The notes beneath the pieces were generated by a model that saw only the letters and a list, made by a program, of their open reading frames with translations, had not been told where the DNA came from and did not search any database. Shown one piece after another: positions 42,406 through 51,508 of a DNA stretch of 64,000 bases. Numbering within the stretch: position 1 is the first letter of the stretch; every line of letters starts with the position of its first letter. Both the position numbers and the translations under genes were made by a program. This DNA is from JAKAWQ01 sp035509315 (GTDB lineage: Bacteria; Pseudomonadota; Alphaproteobacteria; Acetobacterales; Acetobacteraceae): NCBI GenBank assembly GCA_035509315.1, contig DATJLS010000080.1, positions 62,001 through 126,000 on the forward strand. Direction: 5' to 3'.

Positions 42406-43413
42406 ATGTCCCAAACCGAATGGCCAAGGGGTGATGAGCGCCCGAGACGGCGCCATCGCGTCGCGCTGGCAGTCATCCTGATTGTGATTGCTTTCGTCGC
42501 CTGGGAAGTGCTCACCCGCGTCGTGGCCTATACGTCCGATGCCTATGTGCGTTCCGATCTCGTCGCCGTCGCGCCCGAGGTCACCGGGCACATCATTGCC
42601 GTTCCGATCCATGACAACCAGGCGGTGCATCGCGGCGATCTTCTCGTCCTGATCGATCCTGAACCGTTCCGGCTGGCTCTCGATGCGGCCGAGGCAGCGG
42701 TCAGGGAAGCGTCCGCGCAGGCGAGCGCCGACCGGGATGCCGCCACCGTCGCCGCCGCAGAAAAGCAGGGCGCGAATGCGGCACTTCTCTTCGCAGAGGA
42801 AACGCAAAAGCGCGTGCAGACCCTGGCGGCACAGGCTTACAACTCGATGGCGCAGCTCGACGCGGCGGACGATGCCCTGCGCCGCGCGGAGGCGGCGGAC
42901 TCCGCAGCCAATGCGGCTGAGGCCAAGGCACGCGAGACCCTGGCGACGGACGCGGCCGCAACGGCACGCGCCGAAGCGGCACTCGCGCTGGCGACCTGGC
43001 GGCTGGGTCGCACCCACGTGCGCGCTCCGGTCGATGGCACGGTCAACAACCTCACCATCCGCGTCGGCGATACCGCGCGCGCAGACCAGCCGCTGATCGG
43101 CATCGTCGATGCCCATGCCTGGCGAATCATCGCCAACTACCCGGAATACCAGCTGCCGCGCCTGCCAGTGGGCGGCGCCGCCTGGGTCTGGCTCGACAGC
43201 CATCCGTGGCACTTCTATCGCGCCCGGATCATGGGCATCGCGCGTGGAATCAGCCGCACGCCCGATCCGCAGGGCTTGCTGCCCTATGTCGCACCGACGA
43301 CGGACTGGATTCGCCTGGAACGCCGCTTCCCGGTGACGCTGCACCTGGTCGATCCGCCATCCGGCCTGATGCTCTTCATGGGCTCGGATGCGCGCGTAGT
43401 GATCTTTCCATGA
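42406..43413 (+). CDS. HlyD-family membrane fusion protein (AaeA/EmrA-like)
   Basis: A 335-residue periplasmic adaptor anchored by one membrane helix (VALAVILIVIAFVAWEVLTR, about residues 19-38). A beta-barrel/lipoyl half motif VTGHIIAVPIHDNQAVHRGD, a long alanine-rich helical hairpin (about 85-185) and the second half VRAPVDGTVNNLTIRVGDT follow. CGAGGAG precedes ATG 42406. It bridges an inner-membrane pump to the outer membrane. Its stop overlaps the FUSC-family gene as ATGA, the aaeA-aaeB arrangement seen for aromatic-acid efflux; that substrate is inference. Confidence 0.9.
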   Translation: MSQTEWPRGDERPRRRHRVALAVILIVIAFVAWEVLTRVVAYTSDAYVRSDLVAVAPEVTGHIIAVPIHDNQAVHRGDLLVLIDPEPFRLALDAAEAAVREASAQASADRDAATVAAAEKQGANAALLFAEETQKRVQTLAAQAYNSMAQLDAADDALRRAEAADSAANAAEAKARETLATDAAATARAEAALALATWRLGRTHVRAPVDGTVNNLTIRVGDTARADQPLIGIVDAHAWRIIANYPEYQLPRLPVGGAAWVWLDSHPWHFYRARIMGIARGISRTPDPQGLLPYVAPTTDWIRLERRFPVTLHLVDPPSGLMLFMGSDARVVIFP

Positions 43414-44501
43414 ATGAAACATCTTCCCGTGCTTCGCCGCCTGCCGGGAGCGGGGTGCTTGCACTGGTGCGCGAGGTTCGCGCGCTTTCCTTGGAAGGCC
43501 CGCGGGCAAGGCTGGCGACGATGGCGGCCGCGAGCGTCGCGCTCTCGGTCATTGCCGCACTCGCGCTCCATCTGCCCGATGTGTGGTGGGCGGGGATCAG
43601 CGGCTTCATCTCGACCCAGGCGACCCGCCCCGCCTCCATCCGCAAGGCGCTGCTGCGTATCACAGGAACCGTGGCCGGGGCGCTGCTTGGCTTCGTTTTC
43701 GCCGGCTGGCTTGCCTACGACCATGCCGCCTGCTGCCTTGCGCTTGCGATCGCGGGAGGCATCGGCATCTACGGCATGGCCGTCAGTCCGCACGGCTATG
43801 CCTGGCTGTTCCTGGGCCTCACTTTCGTGCTGGTCGTCTTGGTCACGCTGGTCGATCCCACTCAGGCCTTCGGTCTCGCCGTCAACCGGACGCTGGAGGT
43901 CGCCGTCGGCACGGCCGCCGCCGCCATAATGGCCATCCTGATGGCCCCCGAAGGGGAGCGCGCGGCGCCCGCAACCGCGCCCGGCTGGCGCGATCCGTTC
44001 GGCGCCAACTGGCCGAATACGATGCACGCCATTCGCAGCGGAATCGCGGTCGGCATCGTGCCATTGTTATGGAGCACCTTCAATCTGCCCGGACTCGCGG
44101 CGATCGCGACGACCATGGCGGCCGTGCTTGCCGTCCCGCAACCCAGAGACCATTCATCGGGCCAGCGGGCACGCATCGTCGCGAAAGGCGCCTATCGGCT
44201 GCTCGGCTGCCTGGTGGGCGGGCTTGCGGGCCTCGCCCTGGTGGCGCTGCCGCTCACCGCCTTCGTCCCCTGGCTCATGGCGCTCTTTATCGGAACCTGG
44301 CTCTTCGCCTGGATGCAGGGCAGCGCCAGCGGCGCGGGCTATGTCGGCACGCAGGCGGCAGTGGTGTTCATGTTGACACTGGTGCAGGGCTTCGGTCCGC
44401 CCAACAGCATCCTGCCGGGGATCGACCGCCTCGTCGGCATCGTGATCGGCATGTCCACTCTGCTGCTGATCACGGCCCTCATCCGCGCGCCGGGGGATTG
44501 A
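43410..44501 (+). CDS. FUSC-family inner-membrane efflux protein
   Basis: A 363-residue membrane protein with ten to twelve hydrophobic helices in two repeats, each containing a FUSC-type WAGISGFISTQATRPAS (about residues 58-74) and LAAIATTMAAVLAVPQPRDH element. It is about half the size of AaeB and lacks the large cytoplasmic domain. With the preceding fusion protein it should form an exporter for carboxylic or aromatic acids. A degenerate repeat hairpin follows its stop. Confidence 0.85.
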   Translation: MNETSSRASPPAGSGVLALVREVRALSLEGPRARLATMAAASVALSVIAALALHLPDVWWAGISGFISTQATRPASIRKALLRITGTVAGALLGFVFAGWLAYDHAACCLALAIAGGIGIYGMAVSPHGYAWLFLGLTFVLVVLVTLVDPTQAFGLAVNRTLEVAVGTAAAAIMAILMAPEGERAAPATAPGWRDPFGANWPNTMHAIRSGIAVGIVPLLWSTFNLPGLAAIATTMAAVLAVPQPRDHSSGQRARIVAKGAYRLLGCLVGGLAGLALVALPLTAFVPWLMALFIGTWLFAWMQGSASGAGYVGTQAAVVFMLTLVQGFGPPNSILPGIDRLVGIVIGMSTLLLITALIRAPGD

Positions 44502-44510
44502 AGGGGAGAG

Positions 44511-44540
44511 AGCGTGATACATGAGCGAGGGCATCCCGCT
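44511..44540 (+). repeat. Partial relic of dispersed repeat 1
   Basis: AGCGTGATACATGAGCGAGG plus GCATCCCGCT matches the hairpin half of repeat 1 (AGCGGGATACGTGAGCG... GCATCCCGC) with a five-base internal loss. It lies between the convergent FUSC and aldolase genes. The outer stem AGCG/CGCT remains paired. Confidence 0.5.
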
Positions 44541-44594
44541 TTGGGTGCACCAAGCTCTTGCCTGATCCGATTTTGCCGAACCATATTCCTTGTT

Positions 44595-45374
44595 TCATTT
44601 GGCTATTCTGCCTTGATATCCGCTTAGCCAGGATCGCGACTGGGCGATCGCGCCTTTGAGCCACAAAACATCGAAGCCGCAGAGCAAGCGATAACCCTTC
44701 GCGATCAGCGCCTCCGTCGCGTCTTTCGTGAAGGCGATGCCTCCAAGTGGAATATTGCTCTTTGCCGCCGCCGCCTCTATCCGGCCAACGGCCGCCAGCA
44801 TTTTTGGGTGGTCGAATTGACCGGAAACGCCAAGCTCGGTCGAAAGGTCAAAAGAGGCGACTATGACACAATCGATTCCCTGCACGGCGCAGATTGCATC
44901 GATATTCTCAACGGCGTCGGCAGTCTCCAGAAGGATCATGCAGACCGTTTCTTGACCCGGCCCCGACGCATAATCGGACAACGGCGTTCCCCAGCGCGAA
45001 TGAGCAACAAACGGACCCCACCCACGCTTTCCAGCCGGCGGATAGCGCAGGGAGGCGACACAGCGCCTGGCATCAGCTTCGGTCCGAATCAGTGGAAAGC
45101 AAATCCCCTCGGCCCCGGCATCAAGCGCTCTCTTCACATGCGCCTCGTTGACCTCCGGTATCCGAACCAATGGCGCGCAAGAGGTGCCTTGAGTTGCGGC
45201 GATCATTGCGTGGAGAGTCTCGAATCCGATGGGACCATGTTCCTGGTCGATGACGACACAATCAGCGCCGGCTGCGGCGACTGCCTGCGTGACGACCGCC
45301 GAGGGAATCACGCACACATGCGCGTTAAGCAAGCATTTTATATCGGCGAGTTTATCTTTTAGCGACATTTTCAC
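44595..45374 (-). CDS. HpcH/HpaI-family aldolase
   Basis: A 259-residue TIM-barrel aldolase of the class II HpcH/HpaI family, which cleaves 4-hydroxy-2-oxo acids to pyruvate or a related oxo acid with a divalent metal. Visible: DCVVIDQEHGPIGFETL (metal-site Glu region), VNEAHVKRALDAGAEGICFP, Arg-rich RCVASLRYPPAGKRGWGP and CMILLETADAVENID, followed by FDLSTELGVSGQ. The start is GTG 45374, with GGAGA six bases upstream; ATG 45368 is the alternative. It is monocistronic with a long upstream gap. Its physiological substrate is unknown. Confidence 0.86.
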   Translation of the reverse strand: MKMSLKDKLADIKCLLNAHVCVIPSAVVTQAVAAAGADCVVIDQEHGPIGFETLHAMIAATQGTSCAPLVRIPEVNEAHVKRALDAGAEGICFPLIRTEADARRCVASLRYPPAGKRGWGPFVAHSRWGTPLSDYASGPGQETVCMILLETADAVENIDAICAVQGIDCVIVASFDLSTELGVSGQFDHPKMLAAVGRIEAAAAKSNIPLGGIAFTKDATEALIAKGYRLLCGFDVLWLKGAIAQSRSWLSGYQGRIAK

Positions 45375-45687
45375 CACTGATCTCCATCATTCTTTTGGAG
45401 AGAGTTCCCGTGGATGTTTCGCTCCAACCTTTGAGGAAACCCTGGAATTTGGCGTCGCCACGGAGTGCACGGATTCTCCACGTTGGCAAATCTCCCCAGC
45501 CACGGAAATTTGGGTGTCCTGTTCATGTTTATGCCCTTCGCCATTCTCTCCGTAAACCATCTCTCTGCTTTGAGAAGAAGAGAGCGAATCCGGAAATAGC
45601 GTTTCGATCATTCAAAACTTTTCTACTTTCAGAAAATCTCTACAAATAATCTTGCGTTGAAAATTCTTCCCCTGGTGAGCCAAATCG

Positions 45688-45730
45688 ATGCGACTTCTGG
45701 CAGAATCGCTTCGCGATCCGCCAAAGTCAT
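45688..45730 (+). repeat. Palindromic element 2, copy 1
   Basis: A 43-base near-palindrome: GACTT (45692-45696) and AAGTC (45724-45728) frame an inner stem TGGC/GCCA and ATCGC-TTC-GCGAT. The left half GACTTCTGGC followed by nGAATCGC is shared with the element at 54607-54719. Confidence 0.5.
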
Positions 45731-45740
45731 GAAATTCTTC

Positions 45741-45787
45741 GAAAAACAAAGCGAGAGCGTGACGGCCGGAAACCATCACGCTCTCGC
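45741..45787 (-). terminator. Rho-independent terminator, minus strand, no upstream gene
   Basis: A perfect 12-bp inverted repeat, GCGAGAGCGTGA (45751-45762) and TCACGCTCTCGC (45776-45787), with a 13-base loop. On the minus strand it is followed by TTTGTTTTTC. No minus-strand gene lies upstream within 6 kb, so it may end an unannotated RNA or be repeat-derived; GAGCGTGACGGCCG is shared with the end of repeat 1 copy D. Confidence 0.6.
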
Positions 45788-45973
45788 CAGATTCCTCTAT
45801 CAACCGCTGGCAGCAGGCCCGAGCCCAGACAAGGAGCGAAGTCCCTGGCAACTTGGGTCGAACCCACCTCTTCACCACGATCGGCGCGCGGAGCGGCCCG
45901 GGTGCGCGTGCGCTCTTGACCTCGGCCGCGGGAAGATGGCTTGTCCGACCGGCAGTCCGTGAGGGGAAGAGGG

Positions 45974-46393
45974 ATGGACGGGTACGTCTTCGAGGATCTT
46001 GCGGTCGGGATGACGGCGAGTGTCGCGAAAACCATCACCGAGGCGGACATCGTGCTCTACGCCGCCGTCAGCACCGATACGAACCCGGTGCATCTCAATC
46101 AGGAAGCGGCGGAGCATTCCCTGTTCAAGGGCAGGATCGCGCACGGCATGCTCTCGGCCGGGCTGATCAGCGCCGCGCTCGGAACGAAGCTGCCGGGCCC
46201 GGGGACGATCTACCTCTCCCAAAGCTTGCGCTTCCGCGCCCCGGTCCGCCCGGGCGATACTGTCACCGCGACCGTCGAAGTCACGTCGCTCGATCCCGAG
46301 CGCAAGCGGGCGACGCTGAAGACGACCTGCTTCGTCAAGGAGAAGCCGGTGATCGAGGGCGAGGCACTGGTGCAGGTGCCCAGTCGGGGTTAA
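45974..46393 (+). CDS. MaoC-family (R)-enoyl-CoA hydratase-like protein
   Basis: A 139-residue hot-dog protein. The (R)-specific hydratase motif is AVSTDTNPVHLNQEAAEHSL with FKGRIAHGMLSAGLIS, giving the catalytic Asp and His. It hydrates trans-2-enoyl-CoA to (R)-3-hydroxyacyl-CoA, used in PHA supply or CoA-linked degradation. GGAAGAGGG precedes ATG 45974. It is followed after 27 bases by ribF in the same direction. No PHA synthase is nearby, so the specific role is open. Confidence 0.9.
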   Translation: MDGYVFEDLAVGMTASVAKTITEADIVLYAAVSTDTNPVHLNQEAAEHSLFKGRIAHGMLSAGLISAALGTKLPGPGTIYLSQSLRFRAPVRPGDTVTATVEVTSLDPERKRATLKTTCFVKEKPVIEGEALVQVPSRG

Positions 46394-46420
46394 CGGCAAG
46401 GGGTTGATGGCTCGCGCCTG

Positions 46421-47362
46421 ATGGAGATCTTCCGGGACTGGCGGGAAGTGCCCGAACGCGCGCGCGGGGCCAGCATCGCGCTCGGCAATTTCGATGGGGT
46501 GCATCGCGGCCATGCGCTCATTCTCGAGGCCGCGCATCGCGCGCGCCCCGATGCGCCGCGCGCCGTGCTCACCTTCGAGCCTCATCCGCGCGAGCTCTTC
46601 CGCCCCGAGGACCCGCCCTTCCGCCTCACGCTCTCGGCCGAGCGGGCAGCGGCGCTGGCGGCGCTCGGCGTCACTTTTCTTTACGAGCTGGCGTTCGACT
46701 GGCCCTTCAGCGAGCTTTCGGCCGAAACCTTCGTGACCGAGATCCTGCATCGCGGGCTTGGCGCGCGCCACCTTGTCTGCGGGCCGGACTTCGCCTTCGG
46801 CCACCGCCGCGGCGGCGATGTCGGCTTTCTCTCCGCCCGCGCCGAGGCGCTCGGCATCGGGCTTTCGGTGGTGCCCCTGCTCGCCGACGCCGAGGGGCCG
46901 ATCTCCTCCACCCGGATCCGCCGCCTGCTCCAGGAGGGCTATCCGGAGCGTGCCGCCTCCGAGCTTGGCCGCCCCTGGGCGATTCGCGGGCCTGTGACGG
47001 CCGGGGACCGGCGCGGACGGACGCTCGGCTTCCCCACCGCGAATATTCCTCTCGGTCGCCATCTCGAGCCAGCACGTGGTGTCTATGCCGTCCACGTCCG
47101 TCTGCCGGACGGGGTGGAGCGGCCCGGGGTGGCCAATCTCGGCCGGAGGCCGACGGTGGCGAGCGGGTTGGAAAGCCGGCTGGAGGTGCATCTCTTCGAT
47201 TTCGCGGGCGATCTCTACGGCGCCGAGCTCTCGGTCAGCCTGCTCCATTATCTCCGCCCCGAGCGGCGTTTCCCCGATTTGGCCGCGCTGACCGCCCAGA
47301 TCGAGGCCGATGCCGCCGAGGCCCGCCGCCTGCTTGACCTTCCGCTTTCCACCTCCGCATAG
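46421..47362 (+). CDS. ribF: Bifunctional riboflavin kinase/FAD synthetase
   Basis: A 313-residue RibF. The N-terminal FMN adenylyltransferase domain has ALGNFDGVHRGHALIL, CGPDFAFGHRRGGDV and ISSTRIRRLLQEG; the C-terminal riboflavin kinase domain (about 185-305) has GRTLGFPTANI, GVYAVHV, GVANLGRRPTV and LEVHLFDFAGDLYG. It converts riboflavin to FMN then FAD. It precedes ileS and lspA, an order conserved widely in Proteobacteria. The gap to ileS (167 bases) has no visible T-box. Confidence 0.95.
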   Translation: MEIFRDWREVPERARGASIALGNFDGVHRGHALILEAAHRARPDAPRAVLTFEPHPRELFRPEDPPFRLTLSAERAAALAALGVTFLYELAFDWPFSELSAETFVTEILHRGLGARHLVCGPDFAFGHRRGGDVGFLSARAEALGIGLSVVPLLADAEGPISSTRIRRLLQEGYPERAASELGRPWAIRGPVTAGDRRGRTLGFPTANIPLGRHLEPARGVYAVHVRLPDGVERPGVANLGRRPTVASGLESRLEVHLFDFAGDLYGAELSVSLLHYLRPERRFPDLAALTAQIEADAAEARRLLDLPLSTSA

Positions 47363-47529
47363 TTCGCCCATGGCTCGTCTCGCCCCGCGAATTATCGGCC
47401 CGGCCTGGAGCGGCCAGGCCGGGACCTGAGGCACAGGAAGAGACGATTGCCGCCCTCCGCGCGGCAAGCCTTATTCCCCCTTTTCCTTTTCTCCCCCATA
47501 TCTGCGGCCCAAGCCCGTCGGACCCGAGA

Positions 47530-50394
47530 ATGACTGACCGCCGAGACGATTACCGCGACACTGTGTTCCTGCCCGCCACATCCTTCCCGATGCGCGGTGA
47601 GCTCCGGCGGCTGGAGCCGCGCCTGCTCGCGCGCTGGGCGGAACGGGACCTGTGGGCGGAGCTGCGGCGGAAGAGCCGGGGTCGGCCGCTCTTCATCCTC
47701 CATGACGGGCCGCCTTATGCGAACGGGCACCTGCATATCGGCACCGCGCTCAACAAGATCCTCAAGGATGTCGTCAACCGCGCGCGGCAGATGGCGGGGT
47801 TCGATGCGCTTTACATCCCGGGGTGGGACTGCCATGGCCTGCCGATCGAATGGCGGATCGAGGAGGAATACCGCGCCAAGGGCCGCGACAAGGATGCCGT
47901 GCCGGTCGTCGCCTTTCGCGCCGAATGCCGGGCCTATGCCGAGAAATGGATGGGCGTGCAGGGCGAGGAGTTCCGCCGCCTCGGCGTCGCCGGAGACTGG
48001 GCGGACCGCTATGCGACGATGGATTTCCCCTCCGAGGCGGCGATTGCCGCCGAGATCGGGAAATTCCTTCTTTCCGGCGCGCTCTATCGCGGCCTGAGGC
48101 CGGTGATGTGGAGCCCGGTCGAGAAGACGGCGCTGGCCGAGGCCGAGATCGAGTATCACGACCATACGAGCGAGACAATCTTCGTTCGCTTCCCGATTCG
48201 ATTGCTCCCGCCGAACGTCGGATTCGGCGATCCAGTGGCGCAGCAGAATCTCCTTGGCGCCTCGATAGCGATCTGGACTACCACCCCCTGGACCATCCCT
48301 GGCAACCGCGCGATCGCCTGTGGCGTCGACTTCGACTACGCCCTCGTTCACGTCGATAGCGTTCAGCCCGGTTCGCTGGCGCGGCCGGGCGAGAAGCTGC
48401 TGATCGCGCTTGCTCTTTTGCCCGAGTTCTGTGCCGCCTCGGGGATCGCCATGCACCATGTCGACCATCAATTCAAAGGAAGGGAAATCACTGCGGCTAT
48501 CTGCAATCACCCGCTCTTTGGTCTAGGCTACGAGCACGAAGTACCTGTTCTCGCTGCTGACTTCGTCACCACCGAGCAAGGCACCGGCTTCGTGCATATC
48601 GCGCCGGGCCATGGCGAGGAGGATTTCGGCCTTGGCCAGGCCCATGGGCTCGAAGTGCCCGACACGGTCGGGCCGGACGGCACCTTCAACGCCTGGGTGC
48701 CGCTCTTCGCCGGGCTGCATGTGTACAAGGCGGCGGGTCCGGTGATGAAAGCGCTCGAGGAGGCGGGCACGCTGATCGCGCGCGGCAGGCTCGTGCATTC
48801 CTACCCGCATTCCTGGCGTTCCAAGGCGCCGCTGATCTTCCGCGCCACGCCGCAATGGTTCATCCGCATGGACGGGCCGGAGGATATCCGCGGCAAGGCG
48901 CTCGCCGCGATCGCCGAGACGCATTTCGTGCCCGCCCGTGGTCGCACCCGGCTCGCCAGCATGATCGAGCAGCGTCCGGACTGGTGCGTGAGCCGCCAGC
49001 GCGCCTGGGGCGTTCCGATCACGGTCTTTGTGGAGCGCCGCACCGGAGAGCCGCTGCGCGATCCGGCGGTGATGGCGCGCATCGTCGAGGTGTTCACGGC
49101 CGAAGGCGCGGATGCCTGGTATACCTCCCCGCCCGGGCGGTTCCTCGGGCCGGGGCGAAACCCGGACGATTACGAGCAGGTGAACGACATCGTCGATGTC
49201 TGGTTCGAATCCGGCTCGACCCACGCCTTCGTGCTGGAGGCGCGGGGGCTTCCCTGGCCGGCCGATCTCTATCTCGAAGGGTCGGATCAGCATCGCGGCT
49301 GGTTTCATTCCTCCCTGCTCGAAGCCGTCGGCACCCGCGGACGCGCGCCCTTCAAGGCAGTGCTGACGCACGGCTTCGTGCTGGACGAGGAAGGGCGGAA
49401 GATGTCGAAATCGCTCGGCAATGTCACAGCACCCCAGGATGTCTCCAACCAGTTCGGCGCCGATATCCTTCGCCTCTGGGTGATGAACTCGGACACCGGG
49501 GAGGATCTCAGGATCGGCCCTGAAATCCTGAAGCAGCAGGCCGAGCTTTATCGGCGCCTGCGCAACACGCTGCGCTGGCTCCTCGGCAGCCTCGCCGGCT
49601 TCTCGGAGGAAGAGCGCGTGCCGCTCACGGCGATGCCGGAGCTCGAACGCTTCGTTCTGCACCGCCTGACCGAGCTCGAAGCCGTGCTTCGCGGCGCCGT
49701 CGCCTCGCATGACTGGAATGGCGTCTATCCGGCCATTCACGCTTTCTGCGCGGCCGATCTCTCGGCCTTCTATTTCGATGTGCGCAAGGACACGCTCTAT
49801 TGCGACCGGCCGGATCACCCGCGCCGGCAGGCCGCGCGCACGGTGCTCGATCTGCTCCATCGCACGCTCACGACCTGGCTCGCCCCGGTGCTCGTCTTCA
49901 CCGCCGAGGAGGCCTGGACCGCCCGCTTCGGAGAGGAGGCGAGCGTGCATCTCGAAGATTTCGCAGCCCTTCCCGCTTCCGCGTCCGACCCCGCGCTTGC
50001 GCATCGCTTCACCCGCATCCGCGAGATCAGGCGGGTGGCGACCGGCGCGCTCGAGCGCGCGCGAACAGCGGGAGCCATCGGCACTTCCCTGCAGGCCGCG
50101 CTCACGCTCCATCTCGCCGCGCCGGAGGATCGCGCGCTTCTCAGCGCCGAGAGCTGGGCCGAGCTTGCCATCGTCTCGTCGCTCTCGGTCTCTGCGGATC
50201 CCGCGCCGGAGGAGGCCTACCGCCTGGCTGATGTGCCCGGCGTCGCGGTTGGCTTTTCGCCGGCCCCAGGCATGAGATGTGCCCGCTGCTGGCGGGTGCT
50301 GCCGGAGGTGGGTGAGAACCCAGCCCACCCCGCCCTTTGCCGCCGCTGCGCGGATGCCGTCGAGTCGGGCCTCGTATGCCGGGCAGCGGCGTGA
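47530..50394 (+). CDS. ileS: Isoleucyl-tRNA synthetase
   Basis: A 954-residue class I synthetase. PYANGHLHIGTALNK contains the HIGH element (His67), WTTTPWTIPGNRAIA lies in the CP1 editing domain, GSDQHRGWFHSSL precedes the KMSKS loop (Lys624 in RKMSKSLGN), and a C-terminal zinc finger MRCARCWRVLPEVG ends with CRRCADAV. It charges tRNA-Ile in the cytoplasm. The stretch 48190-48560 (editing domain) is less G+C-rich than the rest of the gene, without any loss of frame. The stop overlaps the lspA start region. Confidence 0.96.
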   Translation: MTDRRDDYRDTVFLPATSFPMRGELRRLEPRLLARWAERDLWAELRRKSRGRPLFILHDGPPYANGHLHIGTALNKILKDVVNRARQMAGFDALYIPGWDCHGLPIEWRIEEEYRAKGRDKDAVPVVAFRAECRAYAEKWMGVQGEEFRRLGVAGDWADRYATMDFPSEAAIAAEIGKFLLSGALYRGLRPVMWSPVEKTALAEAEIEYHDHTSETIFVRFPIRLLPPNVGFGDPVAQQNLLGASIAIWTTTPWTIPGNRAIACGVDFDYALVHVDSVQPGSLARPGEKLLIALALLPEFCAASGIAMHHVDHQFKGREITAAICNHPLFGLGYEHEVPVLAADFVTTEQGTGFVHIAPGHGEEDFGLGQAHGLEVPDTVGPDGTFNAWVPLFAGLHVYKAAGPVMKALEEAGTLIARGRLVHSYPHSWRSKAPLIFRATPQWFIRMDGPEDIRGKALAAIAETHFVPARGRTRLASMIEQRPDWCVSRQRAWGVPITVFVERRTGEPLRDPAVMARIVEVFTAEGADAWYTSPPGRFLGPGRNPDDYEQVNDIVDVWFESGSTHAFVLEARGLPWPADLYLEGSDQHRGWFHSSLLEAVGTRGRAPFKAVLTHGFVLDEEGRKMSKSLGNVTAPQDVSNQFGADILRLWVMNSDTGEDLRIGPEILKQQAELYRRLRNTLRWLLGSLAGFSEEERVPLTAMPELERFVLHRLTELEAVLRGAVASHDWNGVYPAIHAFCAADLSAFYFDVRKDTLYCDRPDHPRRQAARTVLDLLHRTLTTWLAPVLVFTAEEAWTARFGEEASVHLEDFAALPASASDPALAHRFTRIREIRRVATGALERARTAGAIGTSLQAALTLHLAAPEDRALLSAESWAELAIVSSLSVSADPAPEEAYRLADVPGVAVGFSPAPGMRCARCWRVLPEVGENPAHPALCRRCADAVESGLVCRAAA

Positions 50395-50924
50395 AGCAGC
50401 GACGCCTTTTTCGTCTCGGCATTGTCGTGGCGCTGGTCGTGCTGGCCGCGGACCAGGCAAGCAAATGGTGGGTGCTCGCCTGGCTCCATCTCGGGCAGCG
50501 CGGTCCGCTCGTGCTGCTGCCGGTGCTCGATTTCCGGCTGGTGCGCAACACCGGCATCACGTTCGGGCTGCTCAATCAGTCCTCGGATGTGGGGCCGCTT
50601 TTGCTGGCGCTGGTCGCGATCATCGTCGTGTTCGGGCTCGGCATCTGGCTTTCCCGCGCCGAGCGGCCGCTCATCGCCTGCTCGATCGGGGCGATCGCCG
50701 GCGGCGCCATCGGCAATGTGGCTGACCGCCTGCGGCTGGGATGGGTGGTGGATTTCATCCAGGCGCATGCCTTCGGCTGGTCGTGGTATGTCTTCAACCT
50801 GGCGGATGCCGCGATCGTCTGCGGCGTGGCGGCGCTCCTGCTCGACGGGATTCTGGGCGACCGGAGGCACAATGGCCGGCAGGCCGGAATGCTCAGCGCG
50901 CCGGACGGGGAGAAGGGCCGATGA
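50376..50924 (+). CDS. lspA: Prolipoprotein signal peptidase (signal peptidase II)
   Basis: A 182-residue membrane aspartyl protease with four hydrophobic segments. Catalytic-site motifs are RNTGITFGLLN, GNVADRLRLGWVVDFI and FNLADAAIVCGV, giving the two Asp residues. It removes the signal peptide from diacylglyceryl-modified lipoproteins, several of which are encoded nearby. The start is ATG 50376 (MPGSGVKQRRLF); GTG 50391 is an equally possible start that overlaps the ileS stop as GTGA. Its stop overlaps the next lipoprotein gene. Confidence 0.94.
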   Translation: MPGSGVKQRRLFRLGIVVALVVLAADQASKWWVLAWLHLGQRGPLVLLPVLDFRLVRNTGITFGLLNQSSDVGPLLLALVAIIVVFGLGIWLSRAERPLIACSIGAIAGGAIGNVADRLRLGWVVDFIQAHAFGWSWYVFNLADAAIVCGVAALLLDGILGDRRHNGRQAGMLSAPDGEKGR

Positions 50925-51508
50925 TGGATTTGCCGGTGCGGCCGGCCCGAAAAATGATCGGACGAGCGGGGAAATATTTCCGATTCGTAGCAGTTCTCTC
51001 CGCCCTCGCGTTCGTCGCCGGTTGCAGCGGCCAGAATGTGCTGACCTCGCTCGACCTCGAACCGCCGGTGCCGAACGCATTCCTGGTGACCACCCAGCCG
51101 CCGCTCGTGATTCCGCCGAACCTCAACAGCATCCCTTCACCGCAGCCGGGCGCGCCCCGACCCCAGGATGTGTCCCCGACCTTGAGTGCCGAGGAGACGC
51201 TGGTGCCGCAGGTCGCGCTCAACGGCACGGCCGGGCCCGACAGCGCCGGGCAGCAGGCGCTGGTGGCGGCCGCCGGCCCGCCGCCACCCTCCAATCTGCA
51301 AGAGGAGATCGCGAAGCAGGCGGCGAAGGACCGCCCGGGCCAGGGTGTGATGCCCTGGCTGCTCTTCTGGCAGACCACGCCGCCGCCGGGCATCGTGGTC
51401 GATCCGGCCCGCGAGGAGAGGCGCCTGCAGGAGAATGCCGCCCTCGGCCGGCCAGTCACCTATGGCCAGACGCCGATCATTCAGCCCAAGACCCCAAGCC
51501 TGTTCTAG
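50921..51508 (+). CDS. DUF3035-like lipoprotein
   Basis: A 195-residue lipoprotein with signal and lipobox FVAGC (MIGRAGKYFRFVAVLSALAF). The mature part begins SGQNVLTSLDLEPPVPNAFLV, followed by PLVIPPNL, typical of the alphaproteobacterial DUF3035 (BamF-like) family that accompanies lspA. It is rich in Pro, Gln and Ala. It is probably anchored in the outer membrane; a link to the Bam machinery is inference from family. ATGA overlap with lspA indicates coupling. The last 4 bases overlap the convergent ubiA end. Confidence 0.82.
   Translation: MMDLPVRPARKMIGRAGKYFRFVAVLSALAFVAGCSGQNVLTSLDLEPPVPNAFLVTTQPPLVIPPNLNSIPSPQPGAPRPQDVSPTLSAEETLVPQVALNGTAGPDSAGQQALVAAAGPPPPSNLQEEIAKQAAKDRPGQGVMPWLLFWQTTPPPGIVVDPAREERRLQENAALGRPVTYGQTPIIQPKTPSLF

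Larger units (their letters stand above)
45375..45973 (+). other. 600-base gene-free stretch with repeats and an orphan terminator
   Basis: No recognisable coding region. The part 45380-45740 is much richer in A+T than the genome average and contains the palindromic element at 45688-45730. A strong minus-strand terminator follows at 45741-45787. Downstream of this, 45790-45960 returns to high G+C before the MaoC gene. The left end must hold the aldolase promoter. Confidence 0.6.

Noticed and set aside
42406..44501. Type I secretion or multidrug RND system
   Set aside because: The second gene has a FUSC-type layout with no ATPase or RND motifs, so an Aae-like efflux pair fits better.
45840..45870. 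tRNA-like T-arm (GGTTCGACC word on the minus strand)
   Set aside because: No consistent acceptor, D- or anticodon arms can be drawn around it.
48523..50460. 645-codon open frame antisense to ileS
   Set aside because: It has no recognisable domain and mirrors the codon bias of ileS; typical of GC-rich genes.
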